A DNA stretch of 64,000 nt from Clostridia bacterium (GTDB taxonomy: Bacteria > Bacillota > Clostridia > Oscillospirales > Acutalibacteraceae). Below the pieces are notes generated by a model. It did not search any database and was not told where the DNA came from. It saw nothing but the letters and a program-made list of their open reading frames with translations. The translations under genes were made by a program, and so were the position numbers. The stretch is from assembly GCA_017410605.1 (NCBI GenBank), contig JAFQQN010000005.1, positions 1 to 64,000 of the forward strand, given 5' to 3'. Below are positions 36,691 through 45,657 of the stretch, in pieces. The stretch's first letter is position 1, and each line of letters starts with the position of its first letter.

Positions 36691-37460
36691 ACATTAACAC
36701 TTTCCCTTTCTTTTTCCTCACCATCAGGAGAAATTGATGTGACCTGTGCAGGTAGGGGTTCTTCGGTTTTAAGAAGCCCCAAAACTGCAAAGACTGTTTG
36801 AAACATTGTTTTTATATCACCGGCAAAGGAAAATTCCTCAACCTCTTTAAGGTTATAATACATCTTACCCGGCAAAACCTCTTCCACATAGGTTTCATCA
36901 ACATCTTCTGCCGAATTTAAAAGCTCTGCCTCGTCCTTGTAATGAATAGACGCTTTTGAAGTAACACCCGCCGGTAAAAGCAGGGTTGCCAACATTTCAG
37001 GAGAATAGGCATCAACATATTTTCTAACCTCGGGTCTTGTACCAACAAAGGTCATATCACCCAATAAAACATTTATAAGCTGAGGAAGTTCATCCAGTCT
37101 AAGACCGCGCAAAAATTTGCCCGCCCTTGTAACCCTGCTGTCGTTATTGACTGTTACAAGGCTTCCTATTTTATCGGCATTCTGCACCATTGTTCTAAAT
37201 TTAAATATGTAAAAGTTTTCACCGTAAGTGGTTATTCTTTCCTGACGATAAAAAACACCGCCTTTAGAATCAATCACAATCCAAAGAGAAATAATTATAA
37301 ATATTGGCGAAAGAATTACAAGCATAAATGAGGAAACCACAATATCGAAGCATCTTTTTAAAACAAGACTTGCTCGTCTTTTTGAAAGCTTTTCATAATA
37401 CGGCCTAACCTCCGGTTGTTGCATAACAGAAGGCAATTCTTCCCATGGTTTTAACAACAT
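36687..37460 (-). CDS. Initiating sugar-phosphate transferase (monotopic)
   Basis: 257 residues. One hydrophobic re-entrant segment (residues ~40-65), then FYRQERITTYGENFYIFKFRT, RLDELPQLINVLLGDMTFVG and TRPE. This is the bacterial sugar transferase family (PF02397; PglC/WbaP core). It moves a sugar-1-phosphate from a UDP-sugar to undecaprenyl phosphate and so starts each repeat unit. It overlaps the aminotransferase gene by 10 bp. With that neighbour, a 4-amino sugar as first residue is possible. Confidence 0.9.
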   Translation of the reverse strand: MLLKPWEELPSVMQQPEVRPYYEKLSKRRASLVLKRCFDIVVSSFMLVILSPIFIIISLWIVIDSKGGVFYRQERITTYGENFYIFKFRTMVQNADKIGSLVTVNNDSRVTRAGKFLRGLRLDELPQLINVLLGDMTFVGTRPEVRKYVDAYSPEMLATLLLPAGVTSKASIHYKDEAELLNSAEDVDETYVEEVLPGKMYYNLKEVEEFSFAGDIKTMFQTVFAVLGLLKTEEPLPAQVTSISPDGEEKERESVNV

Positions 37461-38659
37461 TCTAAAACCTCTTTATAACATTTTATAATATATTCAACCT
37501 GCTCATCAGTAAGACAGGTGTGAAGAGGTAGCGAAACCTCATTTTCAAACCTTTTGTAAGCATTAGGATAATCTTTTATATCAAACCCAAGCTTTTTATA
37601 GGCTGTGTGCATTGGAAGTGGCTTATAATGAACATTACAGGCTACACCCTTTTCGGCCATTTTTATAATAAAATCGTTTCTCTGCTCCACAGAAAAATTT
37701 GGAATGCGAGTAAGATACAAATGACCGCTAGAGCATACTGTATCATTATAATGCTCTAATGTTTCTATACCTAACGGCTTAAGAGCATTATCAAATTTTT
37801 CAATAATCTCTTTTCTGCGAACTAGCATATTGGGATAGCGCCTTAACTGTGCCAGACCAATAGCCGCCGCAACATCGGTCATATTGCACTTATAATAAGT
37901 ATCTACAATATCATACTCCCACGCACCAAGTTTGGTTTTAGCCAAAGCGTCTTTAGATTGGCCGTGGAGAGATAGAAGCTGAAGCCTTTTATAAATTTCC
38001 TCATCATCTATACCGGGAATGGTATTCCAAGTAAGCACACCGCCCTCAGCCGTAGTAAGATTCTTAACAGCATGAAAAGAAAAGCTTGAAAAATCAGCAA
38101 TGCTTCCGGCCATTTTGCCATTTCTACTTGCACCGAAAGCGTGAGCTGTATCGGCATTGACAGAAATTCTTCCCATTGCCTTTTGAAGCTGTGAATTAGG
38201 TACAAAAAGCGATTTTTTTCTCTCAACTATTTCAAAAATGCGGTCATAGTCGCAAGGTATACCACCCAAGTCAACCGGAATGATAACCTTGGTGGCCGGG
38301 GTTATCGCCTGTTCAAGCTTATTATAATCCATCTCATAGCCGTTGTCAGAGCAATCAATCATTACAAGCTTTGCGCCAACATGACGAACTACAGAAGCAG
38401 TGGCTGTATATGTATAGGCAGGAACTATAACCTCATCACCCTCACCTACACCAAGCAAACGCAAAGCCATTTCTGCACAGGCGGTTTGAGAATTAAGGCA
38501 GACCGCTTTTTGGGAACTGCCACCGCAAAATTCAGCAATATTTTTTTCTAATTGCTTTGTCTTGGGGCCGGTGGTTATCCACCCAGAACGTAAAGCCTCT
38601 GCTACTTCTTTAATTTCTTCTTCTGAAATATCCGGCGGTGAAAAGGGAATCTGCATCAT
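37451..38659 (-). CDS. DegT/DnrJ/EryC1-family sugar aminotransferase
   Basis: 402 residues. PLP enzyme with GSGW-like RSGWITTGPKT start, VPAYTYTATASVV, DTAHAFGA (Asp to the pyridine), and the Schiff-base lysine in FSFHAVKNLTTAEGG. It aminates a keto-sugar nucleotide to a 4-amino (or 3-amino) sugar. No sugar dehydratase that would make the keto substrate is in the locus, so that step must be encoded elsewhere. It is the first gene of the operon; start ATGATG after AGGAGAG. Confidence 0.88.
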   Translation of the reverse strand: MMQIPFSPPDISEEEIKEVAEALRSGWITTGPKTKQLEKNIAEFCGGSSQKAVCLNSQTACAEMALRLLGVGEGDEVIVPAYTYTATASVVRHVGAKLVMIDCSDNGYEMDYNKLEQAITPATKVIIPVDLGGIPCDYDRIFEIVERKKSLFVPNSQLQKAMGRISVNADTAHAFGASRNGKMAGSIADFSSFSFHAVKNLTTAEGGVLTWNTIPGIDDEEIYKRLQLLSLHGQSKDALAKTKLGAWEYDIVDTYYKCNMTDVAAAIGLAQLRRYPNMLVRRKEIIEKFDNALKPLGIETLEHYNDTVCSSGHLYLTRIPNFSVEQRNDFIIKMAEKGVACNVHYKPLPMHTAYKKLGFDIKDYPNAYKRFENEVSLPLHTCLTDEQVEYIIKCYKEVLECC

Positions 38660-38705
38660 AACTCTCTCCTAAATCAAAGCATAACAAACATATTATAACA
38701 CGATA

Positions 38706-38734
38706 ATTATACACCTTTAACATCAATATGTCAA
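38706..38734 (-). promoter_or_regulatory. Consensus promoter of the polysaccharide operon
   Basis: On the minus strand: TTGACA (38734-38729), exactly 17 bp, TATAAT (38711-38706). Both hexamers are perfect. No other promoter of this quality was seen over the next 21 kb downstream. Confidence 0.85.
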
Positions 38735-38815
38735 CACGAACGCTTTACTTTAATACAAATCTATAAAAAACTGCCACCCAAAAATGGATAGCAGCTTTTA
38801 AACCAACTATAAATC

Positions 38816-40639
38816 TTAATTTGAAACCTTAATACAATCCTGCATACCGTAATTCAGATATCCTTTTTGTGTTTCAGCCTTGATATAGGTATAAAAAGGC
38901 AAAGACCTTGGATAGCTTTCAACATTCTCGAACACCGGCTGTTTCAAAGCATAATAAACAATAACCGGTGTGCCTTTTTCATACTGTTCTGCCAAAAAGG
39001 CTTTAAATGCATCAACATTTCTTTGATAAACCTCTTCTATTCCTTGATTTACACGAAGATAGTTTGAGCTACAACTTATTCCGCTCTTACCAAAATATAA
39101 TTCGTTTCTTGTTATACCATTCATAGAATTACATAGACAACAAACATCAGACGAATCTATACTGTCACCACCTTTTACCCGTAATATAAATTCACATCTA
39201 TTTTGTCCCCAGGTATATAAATACCAGCCTTCCGAACCGTCTAGCACCATTTTTCTTATATTTCTTTGAATCATATTACCTTCTAATATATCGGTAATAT
39301 AATACTTTTCCTCGCCGTCCACAGCTTCAGTATAGTTGTAAGGCGCATCTTCGGCAATCTCAACACCAAAAAGCTCAGGACACTGTGTTTCATAAAAACC
39401 ACCCTCACGGTCCGCAACAATTATTTTACCCTTAGCCCCTATAACCGGCCTTATATTATCTGGTGCAGTTGGAAGACTTTCTGAATTTAGGCTTTTTAAA
39501 TAGTGGGCGTTAATAACTGCGCCCTCTTTCTCGGTCATAATTGTCATATTGGGTGACAGGCTTGTTAATCCATCAACAGTTCCGTTGGCATTTGCGGTTA
39601 CGGTTTGGGGTTCTTTATATAGCTCATAAGGGGTTGCTGTATCACCTTTTTCTAGCTGAAAATATGCTGTTCCGCTCATTTCCACATTATTATTTGCTCT
39701 CTTAATTTCAAAGCTGATATAATCTAACGTAGGATAATCGGCGGTATTGAAGGTCATTTTCCCAGCACCAATATCGGTTACCCTTAATGAGGTTATTTTG
39801 TTTCCATCTTTATCAAATAAATGAAAAGCACAACTCATATTTGAAAAGGTGCCGCTTTTCGACAGAGTATAAATGCCGCTAGGCAACCTAAACCTCGGCA
39901 AATTGGGAAAAGCGCAACCGCCAGTCGGCACCCCACCGCCTGTTATACCACCGTCAACACCACAGGTTAAGGTTCCACCATTCATGTTTACTGTTGTGCC
40001 TATTATATTGGATATATCAAGCAAGTTTTTACCATATCGGCTAACCTTTTGCGAACTTAAATCTTCTGTGAGCGAAATAGAGCAGTTTTCTCCTATAGAA
40101 AAAATAACAATACCAAATATTGTTTCTTCTTCTATAGTAAATGTTCCGCCATAAAATACTTCATCATCATTAAAACTTGAGCCATATAATCCTATAACTG
40201 CACCCTTAGCTTCAAAGTTATATGTTCCGGCAGAAAGGGTAAGTATTTCTGAATAATCAATACAAGGTTCATAACCATCTTCATTTACTATAGTAACATT
40301 AAATGTACCGTCTTCATTGTAACTAAGTGCTACACTACCTTCTGTTTTTTCCTCTAAATTTGGAGCCAAATTAGGGTTTGTTAAAAAACATTCAACAGAA
40401 TGCTCTTTTTCGTAAACATTATCTGCAAAAACAATTTCACCCGATTTGCTTTCACCGGGGATGTTGGCCCCTCGGCCGTGAAGAGTAATCACATCGTTAA
40501 AGGTATGGTTAAACTCAGCTTCACCTGAGCTCATACCGGTCTTTTTCCAGCCTCCCAAAAGCTTATTGTTTTTCATAACCCTTACCGGCCTGCAATTGCC
40601 GTAAAACATTTTTGCTTTTTTATTGTCTTTAATTATCAT
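38816..40639 (-). CDS. Orphan phage-tail/structural-like protein
   Basis: 607 residues without signal peptide or membrane segment; ATG after AAAGGAG. Segments such as GKNLLDISNI, FQLEKGDTATPYE and a C-terminal FLAEQYEKGTPVIVYYAL followed by QPVFENV are, in my experience, typical of tail or receptor-binding proteins of clostridial and streptococcal phages. The middle is beta-rich. No other phage gene surrounds it. It has its own transcription unit between the polysaccharide promoter and the nitroreductase. It may be a prophage remnant or a domesticated carbohydrate-binding protein. Confidence 0.55.
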   Translation of the reverse strand: MIIKDNKKAKMFYGNCRPVRVMKNNKLLGGWKKTGMSSGEAEFNHTFNDVITLHGRGANIPGESKSGEIVFADNVYEKEHSVECFLTNPNLAPNLEEKTEGSVALSYNEDGTFNVTIVNEDGYEPCIDYSEILTLSAGTYNFEAKGAVIGLYGSSFNDDEVFYGGTFTIEEETIFGIVIFSIGENCSISLTEDLSSQKVSRYGKNLLDISNIIGTTVNMNGGTLTCGVDGGITGGGVPTGGCAFPNLPRFRLPSGIYTLSKSGTFSNMSCAFHLFDKDGNKITSLRVTDIGAGKMTFNTADYPTLDYISFEIKRANNNVEMSGTAYFQLEKGDTATPYELYKEPQTVTANANGTVDGLTSLSPNMTIMTEKEGAVINAHYLKSLNSESLPTAPDNIRPVIGAKGKIIVADREGGFYETQCPELFGVEIAEDAPYNYTEAVDGEEKYYITDILEGNMIQRNIRKMVLDGSEGWYLYTWGQNRCEFILRVKGGDSIDSSDVCCLCNSMNGITRNELYFGKSGISCSSNYLRVNQGIEEVYQRNVDAFKAFLAEQYEKGTPVIVYYALKQPVFENVESYPRSLPFYTYIKAETQKGYLNYGMQDCIKVSN

Positions 40640-40704
40640 ATTTTCTCCTTTCTTAAACCGCCGAAATTATTATATATTTTTAGCATTCAACTTTCCCCCT
40701 ACTC

Positions 40705-40733
40705 TTGAAAAAACATAAATAACTGTGTATAAT
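40705..40733 (+). promoter_or_regulatory. Promoter for the nitroreductase gene
   Basis: TTGAAA (40705-40710), a 17-bp spacer and TATAAT (40728-40733), 23 bp before the start codon at 40756. Confidence 0.7.
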
Positions 40734-40755
40734 TAACCTGTAAGGAGTGATTATA

Positions 40756-41280
40756 ATGAACTTTATTGAAATAGCAGAAAACAGGCAGTCCTGCCGAAAT
40801 TTTGACCCCGACCGCCAGGTTGAAACCGAAAAACTTCAGGCAATTTTAGACTCGGCCACACTCTCTCCCTCTGCCGTTAACAGGCAACCCTATTTTTTAA
40901 CCGTTTGTACAGGCGAACTTGCAAAAGAGGTTGCAAAAGCAACAACTCCTCTTGGATTTAATAAATTTACACTTAACTCCCCCATTCAAATTGTTATTTC
41001 AGAAAAGCCACCTGTGGCACCCAATGTTGGCGCCAAAATGAAAAAATGTGACTACCGCTCGGTTGATATTGGTATTCTTTCGGCATATATTACCGCCGAG
41101 GCTACCGCTCAGGGTCTTGGAAGCTGTATTATTGGTTGGTTCGACGAAAAGAAGCTAAGAACCCTTTGTGATTTAAAAGACACCGTAAGGCTTGTTATTT
41201 CTATTGGATACGCCAAAGAAGACGACAAACTGAGACCTAAAAAAAGAAAGGCCCCGAAGGACCTTTACAAAATACTGTAA
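40756..41280 (+). CDS. Nitroreductase-family flavoprotein
   Basis: 174 residues from ATG 40756, eight bases after AAGGAG; an upstream GTG would overlap that site. N-terminal NRQSCRNF and the SPSAVNRQPYF FMN-binding loop, with a C-terminal GLGSCIIGWFD and a final VRLVISIGYAKEDD strand, fit the small nitroreductases. FMN-dependent NAD(P)H oxidoreductase; the substrate is unknown. Monocistronic, with its own promoter and terminator. Confidence 0.87.
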   Translation: MNFIEIAENRQSCRNFDPDRQVETEKLQAILDSATLSPSAVNRQPYFLTVCTGELAKEVAKATTPLGFNKFTLNSPIQIVISEKPPVAPNVGAKMKKCDYRSVDIGILSAYITAEATAQGLGSCIIGWFDEKKLRTLCDLKDTVRLVISIGYAKEDDKLRPKKRKAPKDLYKIL

Positions 41281-41284
41281 AATC

Positions 41285-41319
41285 AAAAGCCACTCTACAA
41301 ATTTAATAGAGTGGCTTTT
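41285..41319. terminator. Bidirectional terminator between convergent genes
   Basis: A 13-bp perfect stem (41285-41297 with 41307-41319), A-rich on the left and T-rich on the right, 4 bp after the nitroreductase stop. It serves both the plus gene and the minus-strand sugar-acid operon. Confidence 0.8.
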
Positions 41320-41340
41320 AATATGGCGAAAATGTTTTGA

Positions 41341-42018
41341 TTATATTTCTAATTTCTCGAAAGGTTTGGGTATAACTGCAAAAGGAAAGTCGAAAATCTC
41401 TTCTGCCTTTATGTCATCAAAAAGACTGAAATGGCAGGGAACTACCTTTTTTGCCTTTGTTCTTACTGCAAACCTTTTTGCATCAATAGCGTTCATATTG
41501 TTACCCTTGCCGTTTATGGGCAAAAACAGGGCATAAATATTTCGCGGTAACTGTTTTAAAATCTTTTCATTATAAAGAGTGTCGCCTGTTGCAAAATAAT
41601 TTTTACCGTCAACCTTAAACAAAACACCTACTGCCTTGTCGTCTGAATGTTCAGCATAAATTGCCTTAAAGGTTATACCACAAACAGTAAACTCGGTTCC
41701 CTCGTTAAAGAGAACATAATTATGGTCTCCGCCAAATTTTCTAACAGAAGTCCAAGCATTACCTGAAGCTAAAACTGTAATGGGTTTATCTTTATTCAAA
41801 TAAACCTCCAGGGTTTCAGGGTCGGTATGGTCCAAATGGTTGTGAGTAAGAATTAAAACATCGGGACAAATTTCTAAAAACCTTTCATCCACCCCAAATC
41901 GCCTTTTAGATTTTGGGTTAACCTTTTCACAGCTATCCGATAGATATGGGTCAATAATAATTTTTGTGTCACCCAATTCAAACAAAAATCCACCCTGTCC
42001 AAGCCATGTAATTTCCAT
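41341..42018 (-). CDS. MBL-fold hydrolase (UlaG/UPF0173-like)
   Basis: 225 residues. Metallo-beta-lactamase fold with THNHLDHTD as the main metal site, YAEHSDD, FATGDT and VPCHF. It is closest in style to the UlaG/UPF0173 group, some of which are lactonases. In an operon with a sugar dehydrogenase, a sugar-acid dehydratase and an aldolase, hydrolysis of a sugar lactone is a reasonable guess, not proven. Its ATG abuts the aldolase stop (TAATG). Confidence 0.78.
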   Translation of the reverse strand: MEITWLGQGGFLFELGDTKIIIDPYLSDSCEKVNPKSKRRFGVDERFLEICPDVLILTHNHLDHTDPETLEVYLNKDKPITVLASGNAWTSVRKFGGDHNYVLFNEGTEFTVCGITFKAIYAEHSDDKAVGVLFKVDGKNYFATGDTLYNEKILKQLPRNIYALFLPINGKGNNMNAIDAKRFAVRTKAKKVVPCHFSLFDDIKAEEIFDFPFAVIPKPFEKLEI

Positions 42019-42671
42019 TAAATTCCACCTCTGGCTTTATTAATTTTTTCAATATGAAGCTTAGTTAGTCGGGTTATTTCCTCATAATCTCCATTTTCAA
42101 TAAGCTCAGGCTTCAGAATAGAAATTCCTGTGCCAACTCCCTTAGCACCCGCCTTTATGAACGCTTCTATTGTGTCGGGGTTTGTACCTCCCACACAAAT
42201 AAAGGGTATGTGAGAAAGGGGTCGGGTTATGTTAACAAGATAACCAATATCATCCACAGTTATGGGGAACATTTTAATAATGTCTGCCCCTGCTTTATAG
42301 GCAGTCATAACCTCTGACGGGGTAAATGCGCCCGGAATGGAAATAAGCCCAAAAGCCTTAGTATATAGAATAATTTCGGTGTCGGTGTTGGGAGAAAATA
42401 TAAATTTAGCCCCCGCCTTATAGGCGGCCTCTACATATTCCTTAGAAATAACCGTACCTGCACCCACCATTAACTTGTCGCCTGCGGTTTCAATAACCTT
42501 TTTAATTATATCGGTGGTGTTTTTAATGGTGTTGGGGTCGCTAGGGTTAAATGCAACCTCAACAACCTTTGCACCGCCCTTAATAAGAGCCTTTGTAACT
42601 GCGGGTATTTTGTCCAAAGCAACACCTCTGAAGATTACAATGAGGCCGTGGTCTTCAATAATATTACTCAT
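42018..42671 (-). CDS. KDPG/KHG aldolase-family protein
   Basis: 217 residues, (beta/alpha)8 class I aldolase. VIFRGV carries the Arg, VEVAFN the Glu base, MVGAGTV is conserved, and the Schiff-base Lys is in GADIIKMFP; FICVGG follows. It cleaves 2-keto-3-deoxy-6-phospho sugar acids, or related unphosphorylated ones, to pyruvate and an aldehyde. No 2-keto-3-deoxygluconate kinase is seen nearby, so the substrate may be unphosphorylated. It overlaps the dehydratase gene by 8 bp. Confidence 0.87.
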   Translation of the reverse strand: MSNIIEDHGLIVIFRGVALDKIPAVTKALIKGGAKVVEVAFNPSDPNTIKNTTDIIKKVIETAGDKLMVGAGTVISKEYVEAAYKAGAKFIFSPNTDTEIILYTKAFGLISIPGAFTPSEVMTAYKAGADIIKMFPITVDDIGYLVNITRPLSHIPFICVGGTNPDTIEAFIKAGAKGVGTGISILKPELIENGDYEEITRLTKLHIEKINKARGGI

Positions 42672-43854
42672 ATTTCTTATCCTCTAAACCCTTAAAATAA
42701 TAAATAGTGTCATCCTTGGGACGAATGTCGGTTACTGTACCGATATAATGCCTTAAATTTCTTGGTGTATAGGGGCGTTTTAACACCTCTTCAATATTAA
42801 CATCAATACCAAGACCGGGTTTGTCGGGTATTTTAATATAGCCGTCTTCAAAAACAACCTCTTCGTTGGTAATTTTCTTTCTAAAGGAGCCGTCGGTAAG
42901 CATTATTTCGTGAATAACAAAGTTAGGCACAGTAGCGGCAAGTTGCAAAATTGCGGCATTGGAAATGGGACCCGAGGGATTGTGATAAGAAATCATAATA
43001 TGTTTAGCCTCAGCCATAGCGGCAATCTTTTTGCCCTCCATAAGTCCACCGGTATGGAAAACGTCGGGTTGAGCATAATCAACAGCATCCTTAGAGAACA
43101 TTTCCTGGAAAGCATATTTCGTATATCCACGCTCACCTGCGGCAATGGGAACATTTGAATGGGCTCTAACATAGGCGGTAGAATCCATATTATCAGGAAC
43201 GCAAGGCTCCTCCATAAACATAGGCTTAAACTGTTCAAGCTCACGAGAAATTTCTAAAGCGGTTGTGGGGTTAAATCTTCCGTGACATTCAATTAAAAGG
43301 TCTACCTTGTCGCCAACCGCCTCACGGACTGCGCCAACAATATTAACACTTTTTTCAAGCTGTTCGCGGCTAATGGTCATATGTGCAGAACCAAATGGAT
43401 CCCACTTAAGAGCTTTAATTCCAAGGTCAGCAGTGCGCTTAGCCTTAGCGGCAAACTCTTCAGGAGTACGGGCCCCTACAAACCATGCGTTAGCATACAT
43501 TTTAACCTTATCACGCATTTTTCCGCCCAAAAGATTATATGTAGGTGTATTGAAGAATTTACCTGCAATATCCCAAAGGGCAATTTCAATGCCGCTAATA
43601 GCTGACATTAAAACCGGTCCGCCCTTCCAGTAAATATCCCTGTAAACCTCAAAGCACATTTTTTCTATTTCTAAAGGATTTCTACCTACAACAAGCCTTT
43701 TGAGGTCTTCAACCATACCCTCAAGGGCTTTCTCGTTAGTACCCAATGAAGCCTCGCCCCAACCGTAAAGACCCTCATCGGTTTCAACCTTTATAAAAGC
43801 CCAGTTTGTGCGAAAAGCATCTAAGGTGTAAATTTTTACATCTGAAATTTTCAT
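42664..43854 (-). CDS. Enolase-superfamily sugar-acid dehydratase (galactonate dehydratase-like)
   Basis: 396 residues. N-terminal capping domain, then a barrel with KWDPFG, LLIECHGRF, EEP, GERGYT and ISYHNPSGP. The three acidic metal ligands and the His near residue 300 match D-galactonate dehydratase-like members of the mandelate racemase group. It would dehydrate an aldonic acid to a 2-keto-3-deoxy acid, feeding the aldolase downstream. Gluconate, fuconate or arabinonate are other possible substrates. Confidence 0.82.
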   Translation of the reverse strand: MKISDVKIYTLDAFRTNWAFIKVETDEGLYGWGEASLGTNEKALEGMVEDLKRLVVGRNPLEIEKMCFEVYRDIYWKGGPVLMSAISGIEIALWDIAGKFFNTPTYNLLGGKMRDKVKMYANAWFVGARTPEEFAAKAKRTADLGIKALKWDPFGSAHMTISREQLEKSVNIVGAVREAVGDKVDLLIECHGRFNPTTALEISRELEQFKPMFMEEPCVPDNMDSTAYVRAHSNVPIAAGERGYTKYAFQEMFSKDAVDYAQPDVFHTGGLMEGKKIAAMAEAKHIMISYHNPSGPISNAAILQLAATVPNFVIHEIMLTDGSFRKKITNEEVVFEDGYIKIPDKPGLGIDVNIEEVLKRPYTPRNLRHYIGTVTDIRPKDDTIYYFKGLEDKKYE

Positions 43855-44618
43855 TAGTGTTTTCCTCCATTAAATGGTAATAAAGATACCAGTATTCCCG
43901 AATCAATTGTAAGCTCTGTTCCTGAAACAGTTTTAGAAAGGTCGGTGCCCAGATAAAACACACCGTTGGCAATATCCTCACCGGTAGATTCCAGACCCAC
44001 AGGCCAGTTAGCTCTTTTTTTAGCAATCTGCTCAGGGGTCAAACTGTTCCATCTGTCAGTTTTAATTGCCCCCGCAATTATACAGTTTGTTCTAATTCCA
44101 AGGGGTCCCAGCTCAATTGCCATAGCCCTTGCCAAGGCATTTATTCCTCCCTTAGATGCCGTATAAAGCGACCTGCCCCAAATACATTCGTGTGAATGGA
44201 CCGAGCTTATGAAAACTATTGAGCCTTTTCTTTGCTCTTTCATAATAAGTGCAGCCTGTTGGGCGCAAAAAAAACTGCCCTTTAAATTAGCATCAACAAC
44301 TGCTTCGTATTCTTCCTCATCAACCGAAAGCATATCAATATCCACACCCAGGTTTGCCGCATTAGCAACAAAGGTGTCAAGGCCTCCAAAGTCTTTTCTA
44401 ACCTCGGCAAAAACACTGCGAATTTGCTCAACATCTAAAAGCTCTAGTTTATAGCCCTTGGCATTTATATTATATTTTTCAGTCAATTTTTTTGCAGTTT
44501 TTTCGGATTCTTCTTTATTTCTTGATGTTACCGCAACCGAGAAACCTTCACTTGCAAATTTTTCTGCAATAGCAAGTCCCGTATTCTTAGTGGCGGCCGT
44601 TACTAAAACAGTAGCCAT
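43854..44618 (-). CDS. Short-chain dehydrogenase, probably sugar or sugar-acid specific
   Basis: 254 residues; ATG after GGGAGGGG. Cofactor motif TAATKNTGLAIA is an unusual variant of TGxxxGIG. VANAANLG replaces the common NNAG. The catalytic residues are Ser in FISSVHS and Tyr/Lys in YTASKGG. First gene of the sugar-acid operon. It likely oxidises the free sugar to a lactone or reshapes an intermediate. Its stop shares one base with the dehydratase start. Confidence 0.83.
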   Translation of the reverse strand: MATVLVTAATKNTGLAIAEKFASEGFSVAVTSRNKEESEKTAKKLTEKYNINAKGYKLELLDVEQIRSVFAEVRKDFGGLDTFVANAANLGVDIDMLSVDEEEYEAVVDANLKGSFFCAQQAALIMKEQRKGSIVFISSVHSHECIWGRSLYTASKGGINALARAMAIELGPLGIRTNCIIAGAIKTDRWNSLTPEQIAKKRANWPVGLESTGEDIANGVFYLGTDLSKTVSGTELTIDSGILVSLLPFNGGKH

Positions 44619-44651
44619 AAAGCCCCTCCCTCAAAACTATTTTACTATATT

Positions 44652-44680
44652 ATTATACGGCATCTACTCATAGGGGTAAA
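44652..44680 (-). promoter_or_regulatory. Promoter for the sugar-acid operon
   Basis: On the minus strand: TTTACC (44680-44675), 17 bp, TATAAT (44657-44652). The -35 is poor, as often found for activator-dependent promoters, and an AraC gene is divergent. Confidence 0.5.
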
Positions 44681-44721
44681 TGTATAAATTAGGCATATAT
44701 TTATCAAATTCGGGCATAGTA

Positions 44722-44751
44722 TTGACATTTTAAGACCTTTTGTTGTATAAT
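44722..44751 (+). promoter_or_regulatory. Promoter for AraC-type regulator
   Basis: TTGACA (44722-44727), an 18-bp spacer and TATAAT (44746-44751), 28 bp before the ATG at 44780. Confidence 0.7.
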
Positions 44752-44779
44752 TCATTCAAACAGGTTTGGAGATAGTATA

Positions 44780-45559
44780 ATGGAAGAAAGTTTAGAGTTT
44801 AAAGATATATACATAAATTTGCTTTTTGCAATGGGCTATCACCCCCATAATACAACAATGACTATAAAAACTCGTCCACAACACACATTTTTATATATAG
44901 TTGAGGGTGAATATGAATATTATTTTGAAAAACAAAGCTTCACAGCCGAGGCAAATAATGTGATTTACATTCCAAAAGGGGCAGTATACTCATATAAAAT
45001 TATAAGCGAAAAAGCCTATTGCTATCAGGTTGAATTTGATATTAACAACAGCACCTTTCTCATAGACCCTCACCCTCAAAAGGTTAACAGCTTTAAGGGT
45101 ATTAAAGAACATTTTAAAACAATAATTGATTTGTATAACGCAAAGCATCCATTAGACTATTTTGAGGCTCAAAGTTCACTATATAAACTTTGTACCCTTA
45201 TACCAATCAAACAAGAAAACCAAAAAGAAAGTTTTAGCAAAATTCAACCTGCTTTAGATTATATTGAAGCCCATTATAAGGATAAATTCAATATAAAACT
45301 TTTGTCGGAGCTTTGTTTTATCAGTGAATCTCAACTACGGCGCTACTTTCAAAAAGAATATAAAATGTCTCCTATAGCCTATAAAAACCGCCTTAGAATT
45401 GAAAAAGCAAAAAGTATGTTACTTTATAATGTTGCTGATATAGGCGAAACGGCAGAAAGACTTGGCTTTGACAGTATTTACGCCTTTAGTAAAATGTTTA
45501 AAATGTATGCCGGTCTTCCCCCCTCTCAGTTTGCCAAAAATAAGAACCAACCAAAATAA
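44780..45559 (+). CDS. AraC-family regulator, likely of the divergent sugar-acid operon
   Basis: 259 residues. N-terminal cupin-like sensor domain (YIVEGEYEYYF, VIYIPKGAVYSY). The C-terminal double helix-turn-helix starts near residue 155 (IEAHYKDKFNIKLLSELCF, then SESQLRRYFQKEY) and ends with GFDSIYAFSKMFKMYAGLPP. It sits back to back with the SDR-dehydratase-aldolase-hydrolase operon, 161 bp apart. I infer it senses the sugar or sugar acid and activates that operon. Confidence 0.9.
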   Translation: MEESLEFKDIYINLLFAMGYHPHNTTMTIKTRPQHTFLYIVEGEYEYYFEKQSFTAEANNVIYIPKGAVYSYKIISEKAYCYQVEFDINNSTFLIDPHPQKVNSFKGIKEHFKTIIDLYNAKHPLDYFEAQSSLYKLCTLIPIKQENQKESFSKIQPALDYIEAHYKDKFNIKLLSELCFISESQLRRYFQKEYKMSPIAYKNRLRIEKAKSMLLYNVADIGETAERLGFDSIYAFSKMFKMYAGLPPSQFAKNKNQPK

Positions 45560-45600
45560 ATAACCGACTTCACATTAATTTTTAAGTGAAGTCGGTTATT
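45559..45600. terminator. Bidirectional terminator between two convergent AraC genes
   Basis: A 15-bp perfect stem (45559-45573 with 45586-45600) around a 12-base loop. The AATAACCGAC arm start resembles that of the hairpin at 14871. Confidence 0.75.
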
Positions 45601-45657
45601 GTGTTATAGCCAAAGAGAGTTGAACCACATAAGGTTTTAAATATATAATACAACTGC

